A DNA stretch of 64,000 nt, from contig NZ_SCOH01000016.1 of NCBI RefSeq assembly GCF_005503445.1, positions 1 to 64,000 on the forward strand, given 5' to 3'. The notes below the pieces were generated by a model. That model searched no databases. It had not been told where the DNA came from and saw nothing but the letters and a program-made list of their open reading frames with translations. The position numbers were made by a program, and so were the translations under genes. Numbering within the stretch: position 1 is the stretch's first letter; every line of letters begins with the position of its first letter. The DNA comes from Chitinivorax sp. B. GTDB lineage: Bacteria > Pseudomonadota > Gammaproteobacteria > Burkholderiales > SCOH01. This document shows positions 54,024-62,961 of the stretch, piece by piece.

Positions 54024-55211
54024 ATGGATGGCTTGTTGGTGGTCAATGCTGGTTCATCCAGCCTGAAATTTGCTATCTACACGGTTGACGATACATTACC
54101 AGACCCGCTCTGGCGCGGTATTCTGGACGGCCTACCCAAAAAGCCCCATGCACGGGTAGTGGATCAGCACGGGAATGAATTGATCAATCAACAGGTAGCC
54201 TTGCCAGCCGGAGATCCGGCGCTGGCCCCCAGCCGCTGGTTGCTCGCCTGGTTGTCGACATTGAATGAAATCGAACTGAAGGCGGTTGGCCATCGGGTGG
54301 TGCATGGCGGTACGGAATTCATTTCGCCGGTGCGTATCGATGGTGAAGTCATGATCCGCCTGCAAGCGCTGATCCCACTGGCCCCCTTACATCAGCCTGG
54401 CAATCTGATTCCGATTCAGGCCATCACCAATCATTACCCGACACTACCGCAAATTGCCTGCTTCGATACCGCCTTTCACCGTAGCCAGCCGGCGTTGGCC
54501 CAACTTTATGCCTTGCCAGACCATATCACCCGTCAGGGCGTAAGAGCTTATGGTTTTCATGGCCTGTCTTATGATTACATCACCAGCCGGCTACAGGATA
54601 TTGCTCCGCAGCATGCACAAGGCAAGCTGGTGGTGGCACATCTGGGCAATGGTGCCAGCATGTGTGCCATTGAGGGGGGTAAAAGTGTGGCCAGCAGTAT
54701 GGGTTTCACTGCGCTGGATGGCCTGATGATGGGCACCCGCTGCGGAAATCTCGATCCCGGGGTGTTGCTGTATCTGATGGCGCAGGGGATGGATCACACT
54801 GCACTGGAACACCTACTGTATCGTGAATCCGGCCTATTGGGGGTGTCCGGTCTGTCGTCGGATATGCGAGATCTGCTGGCGAGTGATGTGGAGTCAGCCA
54901 AACGGGCTGTTGCCATGTTCTGCTATCGTGCTGGTCGGCAACTTGGGTCGCTCGCCGCAGCACTACAAGGGCTGGATACCTTGATCTTCACGGGGGGGAT
55001 CGGTGAACATGCCGCACCGATTCGAGCACAGATTGCCATGCGTGCGGCTTGGCTGGGCGTAGCGATCGACCCGGACCTGAACAATGCCCATGCGCCAATC
55101 ATTTCTCCACCGGGCAGTAAAGTAATGGTACGGGTGATGGCGACTGATGAAGAAGCAGTGATTGCCGAACATGTTCGATCCTGGTTGCTGCTGGATTCCA
55201 CCGAACATTGA
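54024..55211 (+). CDS. ackA: Acetate kinase family protein
   Basis: 395 aa. The N-terminal LLVVNAGSSSLKFAIY and the FDTAFH and GFHGLSYDY motifs are those of the acetate/propionate kinase family; HLGNGASMCAI and FTGGIGEHA complete the ATP site. Together with the preceding transacylase it would convert acyl-CoA to carboxylate with ATP yield. The 3-nt gap implies translational coupling. Substrate chain length is not determined. Confidence 0.93.
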   Translation: MDGLLVVNAGSSSLKFAIYTVDDTLPDPLWRGILDGLPKKPHARVVDQHGNELINQQVALPAGDPALAPSRWLLAWLSTLNEIELKAVGHRVVHGGTEFISPVRIDGEVMIRLQALIPLAPLHQPGNLIPIQAITNHYPTLPQIACFDTAFHRSQPALAQLYALPDHITRQGVRAYGFHGLSYDYITSRLQDIAPQHAQGKLVVAHLGNGASMCAIEGGKSVASSMGFTALDGLMMGTRCGNLDPGVLLYLMAQGMDHTALEHLLYRESGLLGVSGLSSDMRDLLASDVESAKRAVAMFCYRAGRQLGSLAAALQGLDTLIFTGGIGEHAAPIRAQIAMRAAWLGVAIDPDLNNAHAPIISPPGSKVMVRVMATDEEAVIAEHVRSWLLLDSTEH

Positions 55212-55226
55212 AAGGACTTGACCGGA

Positions 55227-56003
55227 ATGAATATTCCTTGCCTGACACTGGCAGGTAGCAAGGCCCTGGTTGTTGGCGTTGCCAATGAACACTCCATTGC
55301 CTGGGGATGTGCCCGCGTGTTCCACAAGCTGGGGGCGGAGGTGGCATTGACCTATTTGAACGAGAAGGCCTTACCTCATGTGAAGCCATTGGCTGAACAC
55401 ATCAACGCACCATTGCTGTTGCCACTGGATGTAAGCATTCCAGGTCAACTGGAAGCGGTATTCAATGAGGTTCGTCAATATTGGGGCCGTTTGGATATGG
55501 TGGTGCATTCAATTGCCTGGGCTCCCCTTGCGGATTTGCATGGCCGATTGACCGACAGCTCGGTTGATGGATTTTTACGGGCGATGGATGTGTCCTGCCA
55601 CTCGTTCATACGTATGGCCAAGCTGGCCGAGCCACTGATGCCAGATGGCGGTACCCTACTGGCGATGAGTTACTTGGGGGCCAACAAGGTGGTGCAGAAT
55701 TACCAACTGATGGGGCCGGTGAAGGCAGCATTGGAGGCATCGGTACGTTATCTGGCCTATGAACTGGGGCCGATGGGAATCCGTGTGCACGCGCTGTCAC
55801 CAGGTCCGATCCGCACACGTGCCGCCAGTGGGCTGCAGGATTTCGATGAACTATTGTACGACGCCATGCAGCGCTCACCAGAACAGGATCTGGTCGATAT
55901 CGATGATGTTGGCCATGCCGCTGCCTACTTATGCACACCAGCAGCCCGATTGATCACTGGATCGGTCCAGTATATTGATGCCGGGCACCACATCATGGCT
56001 TGA
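55227..56003 (+). CDS. fabI: Enoyl-[acyl-carrier-protein] reductase, FabI type
   Basis: 258 aa short-chain dehydrogenase. The active site is Y149, Y159 and K166 (SYLGANKVVQNYQLMGPVKAA), the Y-x6-Y/K spacing of FabI. The N-terminal GVANEHSIAWG binds NADH. The ATG at 55227 follows AAAGGA; a TTG at 55218 is less likely. Being third in an acyl-phosphate operon rather than a FAS operon, it may be a specialised paralogue; whether another fabI exists is unknown. Confidence 0.88.
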   Translation: MNIPCLTLAGSKALVVGVANEHSIAWGCARVFHKLGAEVALTYLNEKALPHVKPLAEHINAPLLLPLDVSIPGQLEAVFNEVRQYWGRLDMVVHSIAWAPLADLHGRLTDSSVDGFLRAMDVSCHSFIRMAKLAEPLMPDGGTLLAMSYLGANKVVQNYQLMGPVKAALEASVRYLAYELGPMGIRVHALSPGPIRTRAASGLQDFDELLYDAMQRSPEQDLVDIDDVGHAAAYLCTPAARLITGSVQYIDAGHHIMA

Positions 56004-56514
56004 TGGTCACGCTGGGTGTGGCCTATCGCGATGCCCGGCAGGTTTGATCACATCATTGACATCACTGTGTCATCCACATTGCTTGTGGAAAAAGGTTTGA
56101 ATTGTGGTGGCAAGTTATTATTCTGTAATGTGAATTCCTGTGTGATTAAAAAATAGGCAAAGATGTTGCGATGCCGCAATCTAGTGGACATCGTAATGTG
56201 ATGCACACCATACCGAGCGATATTACCGAGTTGTCTGAAATTTGAGCGATGCTGAAAAGGGTTGCTGCCTCAATGGCTTGGTGCCTGAGTTCATCATTTT
56301 GTCCACAGTGATTGTGGATGACCCGCCAGTGTGGGCTATGTCCGCACCATCTGGCCTGCTGAGCCGTGACTGATCCTTCGAATAGGGAGCCTGCCTAGGT
56401 TCAACTCTGCATCCATCCACATTCGCTGTGGACAACTATGCGAATTGCCTGGTCAAGTCATTCTGATGAAAGAAAAATTTCAGATTGACTGAAAAATGGG
56501 CAGGCAGGGGTGGT
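56004..56514. promoter_or_regulatory. Intergenic region with three TCCACA-N5-TGTGGA palindromes
   Basis: The palindrome occurs at 56073-56089 (spacer TTGCT), 56302-56318 (GTGAT) and 56417-56433 (TTCGC); a fourth is at 57171-57187 (GATGC), on the other side of the GNAT gene. Each is an exact 6+6 dyad with a 5-nt spacer. The half-sites resemble part of a DnaA box (TTATCCACA), but the inverted, tightly spaced arrangement also fits a dimeric regulator. No other gene is seen here. Confidence 0.6.
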
Positions 56515-57075
56515 TCAATCAGTCAGTAAAAAATCCCGCCGCAGCAGTGACCATTGCAGCATGTCGTGAAACTGACTGCCCCAATAAGCTCCCTCACGAA
56601 AGCAGCCTTCCTCCACAAAGCCCAGTGTTCTGGCAAGTTTGATCGATGGATGGTTCTGTGGATGGATTTGTGCCTCAATACGATTCAGCGACATCTGTTC
56701 AAAGCCCCAGCTCAATATCGCCTGCATTGCTTCACGCATATAGCCTTGGCCCTGATGCTGCATGGCCAGTTCATAACCGACGGAACATTTTCGCCACGGG
56801 CGATGCCAGTTGAACAGCCCGCAACTTCCAATCAGGTTAGTCTCGCCATGTTGTTGGATGCCCCAGCGGGTACCGGGATTGGGAAGGGTGCGCCAACTGG
56901 CAAAGGTATCGACCAGTTGGTGGGCTGCTTGGACATCGGGCAATGGGTCGCTACCAAACCAGCGCATCAATACTGGGTCGCTATGAATGGCATAGAGAGC
57001 AGGGGTATCGTTGTGCGTAATTTCACGCAGGATAAGGCGCGCAGTGTGTAATTCGGGAAAGGGTGTCATAGTCAT
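56515..57075 (-). CDS. GNAT N-acetyltransferase (RimJ/RimL type)
   Basis: 186 aa; acetyl-CoA loop QHQGQGYMREAMQA and C-terminal LARTLGFVEEGCFREGAYW typical of ribosomal-protein-like acetyltransferases and related small-molecule enzymes. The start is ATG at 57075 or 57069; neither has a good Shine-Dalgarno. It lies between the repeated TCCACA dyads, three downstream of its stop and one upstream of its start. Substrate unknown. Confidence 0.85.
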   Translation of the reverse strand: MTMTPFPELHTARLILREITHNDTPALYAIHSDPVLMRWFGSDPLPDVQAAHQLVDTFASWRTLPNPGTRWGIQQHGETNLIGSCGLFNWHRPWRKCSVGYELAMQHQGQGYMREAMQAILSWGFEQMSLNRIEAQIHPQNHPSIKLARTLGFVEEGCFREGAYWGSQFHDMLQWSLLRRDFLLTD

Positions 57076-57170
57076 GAAAACGTGGGAAGGTTTGACAGTG
57101 GCTGCCTGGATACGTGGTTTTACACGCCAATCAGAATCAGATCATTGCACATCAAACTCACCCGATTTCA

Positions 57171-57187
57171 TCCACAGATGCTGTGGA
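57171..57187. promoter_or_regulatory. Fourth TCCACA-N5-TGTGGA palindrome
   Basis: TCCACA-GATGC-TGTGGA, about 95 bp upstream of the GNAT start and 75 bp beyond the ppk2 stop. Extended symmetry here is longest (CATCCACA / TGTGGATG). Confidence 0.6.
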
Positions 57188-57261
57188 TGAGGGCGTGGAA
57201 GGTATTGCCAAGTATTTGTACGGATAATTAAATTCGGTATTGATTAAATATAAGGCGCCTG

Positions 57262-58146
57262 TCAGGTTTCTGTATCCAACTGTTGGCGAGCAGTGGTCAA
57301 TGCTTCCCGCTCTGTCGCGGCAAGTGTCGGGTAACTCAGCTTCATGTCTTTGAGTGCATCGATAATTGCGCCGATCACTACCAGCCGGGTAAACCACTTG
57401 TTGTCCGCTGGCACTACAAACCAGGGAGCTTGAGGGGTGGCTGTGGCGCGGATTGCCTGTTCGTAGGCGTGCATATAGTCGTCCCAGTGTTGGCGTTCGG
57501 CGATGTCGGCTGCAGAAAACTTCCAGTTTTTCTCTGGGTTGTTCAAACGTTCATAGAAGCGGCGTTTCTGCTCATCCTTGGATACATGTAGAAAGAATTT
57601 GCGGATCATCGTGCCATTACGGCCCAGGTAATCCTCGAAGTGGCGGAGATCGTCACATCGTTCATCCCAGATGCGTCTGGTGACCAATTTGGTTGGCAAT
57701 TGCTGCTTGTCCAGCAGCGTTGGGTGAACCCGTACCACCAGGACTTCTTCATAATATGAACGGTTGAAGATGCCGATGCGGCCACGCTCAGGCAAGCGCC
57801 GCATGCTGCGCCACATGAAATCATGGTCCAGCTCTTCTGACGTGGGGGCCTTGAATGAGTGGACTTCGCACCCTTGCGGGTTGATGCCCGACATCACCTG
57901 CTTGATGGTACTGTCCTTGCCCGCTGCATCCATGGCTTGAAACACCAGCAGCAATGACCATTCATTGTGGGCGTAAAGCTTATCCTGCAATTCGGCCAGT
58001 TCGGTGATACTTCGCTGTAGCAGGTTCTTGGCCTCTTCACGGAATTCCGATTCCAGACCTGCCGTATCCCCCGGGTTGATCTCGTCCAGCTTGAAGCCTT
58101 TACTGTTCTGAATGCGATAACGTTTGATCAGTTTATCGAGCTTCAT
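57262..58146 (-). CDS. ppk2: Polyphosphate kinase 2 family protein
   Basis: 294 aa single-domain PPK2. The Walker A is FQAMDAAGKDST (69-80), followed by INPQGCEVHSFKAP and the Walker B region FNRSYYEEVLVVRVHP, then ERQHWDDYMHAYEQA. It moves phosphate from polyphosphate to nucleotides; class (I, II or III) cannot be decided by eye. The start has AAGGA 6 nt upstream. It follows plpD by 24 nt on the same strand and may share its transcript. Confidence 0.92.
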   Translation of the reverse strand: MKLDKLIKRYRIQNSKGFKLDEINPGDTAGLESEFREEAKNLLQRSITELAELQDKLYAHNEWSLLLVFQAMDAAGKDSTIKQVMSGINPQGCEVHSFKAPTSEELDHDFMWRSMRRLPERGRIGIFNRSYYEEVLVVRVHPTLLDKQQLPTKLVTRRIWDERCDDLRHFEDYLGRNGTMIRKFFLHVSKDEQKRRFYERLNNPEKNWKFSAADIAERQHWDDYMHAYEQAIRATATPQAPWFVVPADNKWFTRLVVIGAIIDALKDMKLSYPTLAATEREALTTARQQLDTET

Positions 58147-58170
58147 GATGATCCTTTGGATTGGGGAGGG

Positions 58171-60351
58171 TCAGTAGGAACCCAAAAACAGGTACACGGC
58201 ATTGCGACCCTTTTCACCATGGCCGTATCCTAGGTAGAGCGGGCCCAGAAATGTATCCAGCCCGACATGCAGGCCCAGCGATGATTTCACACCCCGCGTT
58301 CCCAGTCCCAGTGAACTGTCTTCGACACGACCAATTTCGGCCGATGCACCCATATACAACGACTTGGCAAATTTCACTGGAATGCGCCACATGTAGGTAG
58401 CCCGGCCATAGCTTAGACGTTCGCCACGAAACTCGTCTGGTGCATAGCCGGACAGGTTGGCGAAGCCGCCGAGCGTAAATGCCTCGGTTGGCAACAGGCG
58501 TGAACCCATCGATGTGCCCCCGCGTGCGGCCAACTGCAATACATGCTGATTGACCGAGATGGCACTTTCCCAGCCGATCTCCAGCCTTTCGTAGCGGGTG
58601 TCCGCTCCCATGGCGGGAACAGAGCGACGGTAGTTCCAATGGGTTTGCCAACCATCATTGGGGAAGCTGGGGTTGTCGACTTTGTCTAGGGTCAGATCAA
58701 CATGGACCCCGGCCAGTCGTGCTTTTTCGCTGCCACTATCCGGTGGGCCGACCGTGACGTGGGCATTGGTTCTGCCGGCATAGGGGCCGATCCGCAATTC
58801 ACCATAGTCATCCAGATTCAGGCCCAGGTCGACACGGACAATGGTGTCACGTTCTGAGAATTCGGCATAGGCATCACCATTTTGATAGATCTTGCTCAGG
58901 CGGCGCTCAGTGCGTAATTCCGGGGCGACGAACCAACGGCTGCCAACTGCCAAGGGTTGATACCATTCGGTGGAGAATCCAAGCCGGCGTCCGATCGAGA
59001 CCTCGCTCTTCCATTGCGCTCCCAGTGAATTGACCCATTTCTTGCGATAGGCAGTTGCCAAGGTAAAGCTCGATACGTCGTGGGAAGTGGCGGACAAGCC
59101 CAAGCCAAAGCGCAGGGTATCCAGACCTTCCGATTTTTCTTGTGGGTGGATGCGCAATACCCGGCGATGGCCTTCGCGTTCGATTTGGTAATCGACACTG
59201 TCAAAATCGCCACTGCCATACAGATTGAGTAACTCACGGTGCAGCCTGGGTTGGTCGATTGGCTCGCCTGGCATCTGGTTCACCTTGGCGGCAATTGCTT
59301 CGATATTGACTTTGCCAGTGGCCGCAATGCGAATCTCGTCAACCTTGCCGATTGGTTCACGGTAGGCAAGCCGGGTGCTGAGATGGCGGATATAGTCGGC
59401 TTCGGATAGTTGCAGGGGCAGAAAGCGTTCTTTTACCAGTTCAGCAGCTTGTTCACCTTTGGGAATGATCTCGGCAACCCGGAAGAAATCTGTCGATGTG
59501 ATATCACCTAGCAACGGTGAGATCAGGATGTCGGTGGGTTTCAGGCTGGCCAGCTGTTCCCGCACGTTTTTGTTGATACCCAGGTCGACCATTTGCTGCA
59601 TGACCCCGACGATCGAGCCCAAGTCCTCGCGCTTCAATGCAGGGCTGCCCACATTGACTACGATCACGACATCGGGCTGGCATAGTTGCCGGGCATTGTC
59701 GACCGGCAGGTTGCGTGCCAAGCCGCCGTCCACCAATAGCCGGTCGTTGACCATGACGGGCTCGAAGGCACCAGGCACTGACATGCTAGCCCGCATGGCC
59801 AGGGCCAAGTCTCCTTTGGAGAACTCATACAGTTCGCCACTTTCCAGATCTGTCGCAATGGCACGATAGGGGACCGCCAGTTTATCGAAACTTTCCGGCC
59901 CCACACTTTGGGTCAGTTCACGAATGAACAGTTCGATTTTTTCTGTATTGACTGCCCCACGTGGCAGGCGAATCTCACCATTGTTCACTCCCAGCTCGAA
60001 TTTGAGCATATAGGTACGATCTTCACGCTTACGACGGTAGTCTTCATCCTGCCGCTTCAACCGGCTATCGAAGAGATCGTCCCACATTGCTTCCTTCATG
60101 CGTTTTTCGATCTCGTCAATCGGCATGCCGGAGGCGTACATCCCCCCGACCAGGGCACCCGCACTGGTACCAGTGATGCAATCGATGGGGACACGATAAC
60201 GTTCCAGGGTTTTGATCACGCCAACGTGGGCAAGGCCGCGTGCACCACCACCACCCAGAACCAGTCCAACCTGCTGACGAGCCATGGCATGGCTGGCCAA
60301 GCTGAATACAGCAAAAAACAGGGCACTACACACAAAGCGGAACACAGGCAT
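58171..60351 (-). CDS. plpD: Patatin-like phospholipase with outer-membrane barrel (type Vd autotransporter, PlpD-like)
   Basis: 726 aa from the ATG at 60351, which restores a signal peptide (MPVFRFVCSALFFAVFSLASHAMA). A patatin domain follows with oxyanion loop GGGGARG, nucleophile GTSAG (Ser63) and the DGG of the dyad (Asp208). A POTRA-like region lies at about 350-430, and a C-terminal 16-strand barrel ends in YLFLGSY with an aromatic last residue. Length and residue positions match Pseudomonas PlpD. The lipase is expected to be exported through its own barrel. It starts 8 nt after msrB. Confidence 0.93.
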   Translation of the reverse strand: MPVFRFVCSALFFAVFSLASHAMARQQVGLVLGGGGARGLAHVGVIKTLERYRVPIDCITGTSAGALVGGMYASGMPIDEIEKRMKEAMWDDLFDSRLKRQDEDYRRKREDRTYMLKFELGVNNGEIRLPRGAVNTEKIELFIRELTQSVGPESFDKLAVPYRAIATDLESGELYEFSKGDLALAMRASMSVPGAFEPVMVNDRLLVDGGLARNLPVDNARQLCQPDVVIVVNVGSPALKREDLGSIVGVMQQMVDLGINKNVREQLASLKPTDILISPLLGDITSTDFFRVAEIIPKGEQAAELVKERFLPLQLSEADYIRHLSTRLAYREPIGKVDEIRIAATGKVNIEAIAAKVNQMPGEPIDQPRLHRELLNLYGSGDFDSVDYQIEREGHRRVLRIHPQEKSEGLDTLRFGLGLSATSHDVSSFTLATAYRKKWVNSLGAQWKSEVSIGRRLGFSTEWYQPLAVGSRWFVAPELRTERRLSKIYQNGDAYAEFSERDTIVRVDLGLNLDDYGELRIGPYAGRTNAHVTVGPPDSGSEKARLAGVHVDLTLDKVDNPSFPNDGWQTHWNYRRSVPAMGADTRYERLEIGWESAISVNQHVLQLAARGGTSMGSRLLPTEAFTLGGFANLSGYAPDEFRGERLSYGRATYMWRIPVKFAKSLYMGASAEIGRVEDSSLGLGTRGVKSSLGLHVGLDTFLGPLYLGYGHGEKGRNAVYLFLGSY

Positions 60352-60359
60352 GCGTGCGC

Positions 60360-60761
60360 TCAGTCGGTTTGTTTGGCGACGGAAAAATCCAGCGCGACAG
60401 AATTCACACAATAACGGAGACCCGTTGGTGCGGGTCCGTCGGGGAACACATGACCAAGGTGTCCATCGCACTTGGCACAGCGAATTTCCGTGCGGTGCAT
60501 ACCGTGACTGTGGTCTTCAATCTGACGGATGGCCGCCGGATTCATCGCCGAAAAGAAACTGGGCCAGCCGGATCCCGACTCATATTTGGAATCAGATGAG
60601 AACAGTTCGGCACCGCAACCTGCGCAACGATAGGTACCAAGTTCGTGATGGTGATAGTACTTGCCGCTAAAGGGTGGCTCGGTACCGCATTCTCGCAGAA
60701 TACGGTATTGATCCGGGCTGAGCTTGGCTCGCCAGTCCTTGTCATTTGTCGGGTCGCTCAC
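60360..60761 (-). CDS. msrB: Peptide-methionine (R)-S-oxide reductase
   Basis: 133 aa. Zinc is bound by two CxxC pairs (C46/C49, C95/C98); the catalytic cysteine is C118 in RYCVNSVAL, and SGWPSF is the substrate loop. It repairs oxidised methionine. It heads the minus-strand group msrB-plpD-ppk2, with an 8-nt gap to plpD, so it probably shares that transcript. Confidence 0.95.
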   Translation of the reverse strand: MSDPTNDKDWRAKLSPDQYRILRECGTEPPFSGKYYHHHELGTYRCAGCGAELFSSDSKYESGSGWPSFFSAMNPAAIRQIEDHSHGMHRTEIRCAKCDGHLGHVFPDGPAPTGLRYCVNSVALDFSVAKQTD

Positions 60762-60947
60762 GCAGGGCTCCGGTATGTTGCTGTCGAACTGCAGCCTGTA
60801 TGCGGGCTACAGCCAAATGGGTGGGTTGCCTTGATTATAAACATGCATTCACTTGACCGATATCAATTCCGAATTCCAGGATATCCTGATTAAGTGTTTG
60901 CCATGACAATGGGCTTGACTGCAGCTGTCTGCCCCTGCGTACTTGAA

Positions 60948-61687
60948 ATGAAATGTCCGTTTGCATCGTTAGGGCTGATTGCCGCAATGCTGGCATCGCA
61001 TCACCAATGCCGAGACCTATCGTGTACTGGCAGGTGACGTGATACCGTTCAGTTACGAGGAGCCGCGACAGCCGCAAGACATTGTTGTCGATATGTTGCG
61101 ACCCTTGGAAAAACAGGAAGCAATCCAGCCCCAGATCGAGGTGATGAGTTAGTCGCGTGCCCAGGCATTGGCTTTGCAGGGTGAGCCTGTATGATCATTC
61201 CGCTGACTCGGACGGAACCGCGTGAAGCCCGATATCGCTGGGTGGTGCCGTTGTTTCTTTACCGTTACGTGTTTGCTCCCACAACGGCTAAACCACCGGC
61301 TGATCTATCGAGTGCCTGATCCCTGTTTTTGGTACGTTGAAGGCAAATGCGGTATCACTGCCGTTTGGCGGGTTTGGGGTTGACGCGGGTCGGTTATTCG
61401 CAAACGGGGAAGAAGTCAATACCCGTCGACTGCATGCTGGGTTCATTGATGCTTGGTTGGCAGCGGATTTGTTGATCCTCTTTGTTTATCAATGCGCTGG
61501 ATTGGATCCGGTAGAGTTCAAGATCAGCCCATTTGCCGTTGGTGAGGATTGGGTGGTGTCATTGGGCGCATCGTAGGGCCCTCCAGAGCCGGCTGTGCAG
61601 AAACTCGGCCATGCGTTTGAGCGGCTTCGCCGCGCCGGTATTATGGACGAGATTGCCAACTGTTACCGTAGTGGGCTGGCAAACTGA
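60948..61687 (+). pseudogene. Decayed periplasmic solute-binding protein gene
   Basis: Reading across lesions gives a signal peptide (MKCPFASLGLIAAMLAS from 60948), a frameshift, ITNAETYRVLAGDVIPFSYE to QIEVMS, an in-frame TAG where a Trp is expected, IIPLTRTEPREARYRWVVPL, a further stop, LKANAVSLPFGGFGVDAG to ISPFAVGEDWVVSLGAS, another stop, then EPAVQKLGHAFERLRRAGIMDEIAN ending at 61687. This is a full SBP_bac_3-type protein in order, broken in at least four places. An intact distant relative lies just downstream on the opposite strand. Confidence 0.8.
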
Positions 61688-61794
61688 GTTGTTCAAGTGA
61701 TGGTGATCAGGCTCTATTAAGGTCACGTGTCAGGTACTACGCCGACCGCGGCTGGTAAACTCAAGCCCGCAATTAGGTCTGCCAGCTGGTGTTG

Positions 61795-62535
61795 CTATTG
61801 AAAATAGCGTGCACGTAGTGCATCAATGCTGCCATTACGACGGAGCTTTTCCAGTGAAGTCCGCAATCTGTCTACTTTATCCATGTCGGCCGCCTTGTTG
61901 ACGCCAAAGTAGTAATCGCTGCTGTCATCCAGCGTCAAGGCAGGGGAGAGAGAAGGGTAGGGGAGCTGATGTTGTCTGGCCTGCCAAGCAGCAGCCCAGT
62001 CGAGAATCGCGATCATGTCCACGCGCTTGGCGAGCAACTTTTTGAAGTTAGAGTTATCAGAGGGGGCGACATCCAGCGTATTGCCCTCGGTGAAACCAAG
62101 CTGCACCAACCGTTTCATGGTGGCTGATTCGAAAATGGCACCAACTCGAAATCGCTTGGCATCTTCGATGGATACGGGGTCCACTTCTGGTCGACTGGCC
62201 AGTTTCAGCAGAACTATCCTGCGACGACTGATTGGCCCCAACCATAGATATTGGTCCTCGCGTTCCTTGGTGCGGGTCAGCGTATACAGCACGCCATCCG
62301 GGTCTTGTTGCGCCAATAGTGTTGCGCGAGCCCAAGGCAGCAGGGTGATTTTCACGGCCATGCCTGCATCTGCCATCACCATTTTCAGCAACTCGGTACT
62401 GAAGCCGGTTACCTTGCCTCCCTCGTCATAATTCAATGGTGGCAGATCTTCGGTATAGGCGTTGAAGTCGGCGGCATGCAGCCAGCCACCGCATAGCATG
62501 ATACAAAGGCAACAGAGCAGCTTGCGAACCATCAT
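61795..62535 (-). CDS. Periplasmic amino-acid-type solute-binding protein (SBP_bac_3), orphan
   Basis: 246 aa with signal peptide (MMVRKLLCCLCIMLCGGWLHA, cleavage after AHA/LHA). The lobe motifs LPPLNYDEGGKVTGFSTELL and DKVDRLRTSLEKLRRNGSID place it with amino-acid-type binding proteins. No transporter genes adjoin it. The tail motif and layout match the pseudogene upstream, suggesting both belong to one expanded group of orphan binding proteins. The start could be 62535 or 62532; no good Shine-Dalgarno is seen. Confidence 0.8.
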   Translation of the reverse strand: MMVRKLLCCLCIMLCGGWLHAADFNAYTEDLPPLNYDEGGKVTGFSTELLKMVMADAGMAVKITLLPWARATLLAQQDPDGVLYTLTRTKEREDQYLWLGPISRRRIVLLKLASRPEVDPVSIEDAKRFRVGAIFESATMKRLVQLGFTEGNTLDVAPSDNSNFKKLLAKRVDMIAILDWAAAWQARQHQLPYPSLSPALTLDDSSDYYFGVNKAADMDKVDRLRTSLEKLRRNGSIDALRARYFQ

Positions 62536-62961
62536 CAATCTAAATAAGTGAATATGTGCATATTTAGATTAAATGATTTGGTGGAAATTGCCAGTTTTAT
62601 GCATGACATACCGCCATGTCAGCATCATGCCGGATCGCGGTATCCTGGTAAATCACCAAAGGTGGCAGAGTATCGCTGAGCAGGGGAGATACCGGTATCA
62701 GCCCGCAATGATGCAGCAATGCAGCCTGATCCGTTTCGCTACTCAGATCCCTTAGCACCTATTCAATGTCTTATTGCGCGACCACGATCGTGGCTCATGT
62801 GCTACTCAACATCCTCATGTATCACACCTACACGCCGGTTTTTGCGCTGCGCTTCACCCCGCTGGTGGCCGCTCATCACAGATCTTGAACAGGTTCTCAG
62901 TGCGACAATCCGTCCCTGATAAGCGCAAGGCGTCCCAGGGACGGTGTGTTACCTGTGCAGG
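62536..62961. other. Intergenic region containing MITE-like repeat copy 2
   Basis: 426 bp between two minus-strand genes. The left portion should contain the promoter of the solute-binding gene; 62757-62903 is the repeat. No other gene is supported. Confidence 0.6.
62757..62903. mobile_element. MITE-like repeat, copy 2 (IS5-type ends)
   Basis: Second copy of the element at 24993-25141, same orientation. Ends: ACCTATTCAATGTC on the left and, on the reverse strand, GAGAACCTGTTCAAGATC on the right, again IS5-like. The copies differ at scattered positions but keep length, consistent with old transposition from a common parent. Confidence 0.65.

Noticed and set aside
56004-57190. The TCCACA dyads as a replication origin
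   Set aside because: There is no dnaA, dnaN, gidA or parAB gene nearby, and the half-sites are not full TTATCCACA boxes; an origin is not supported.
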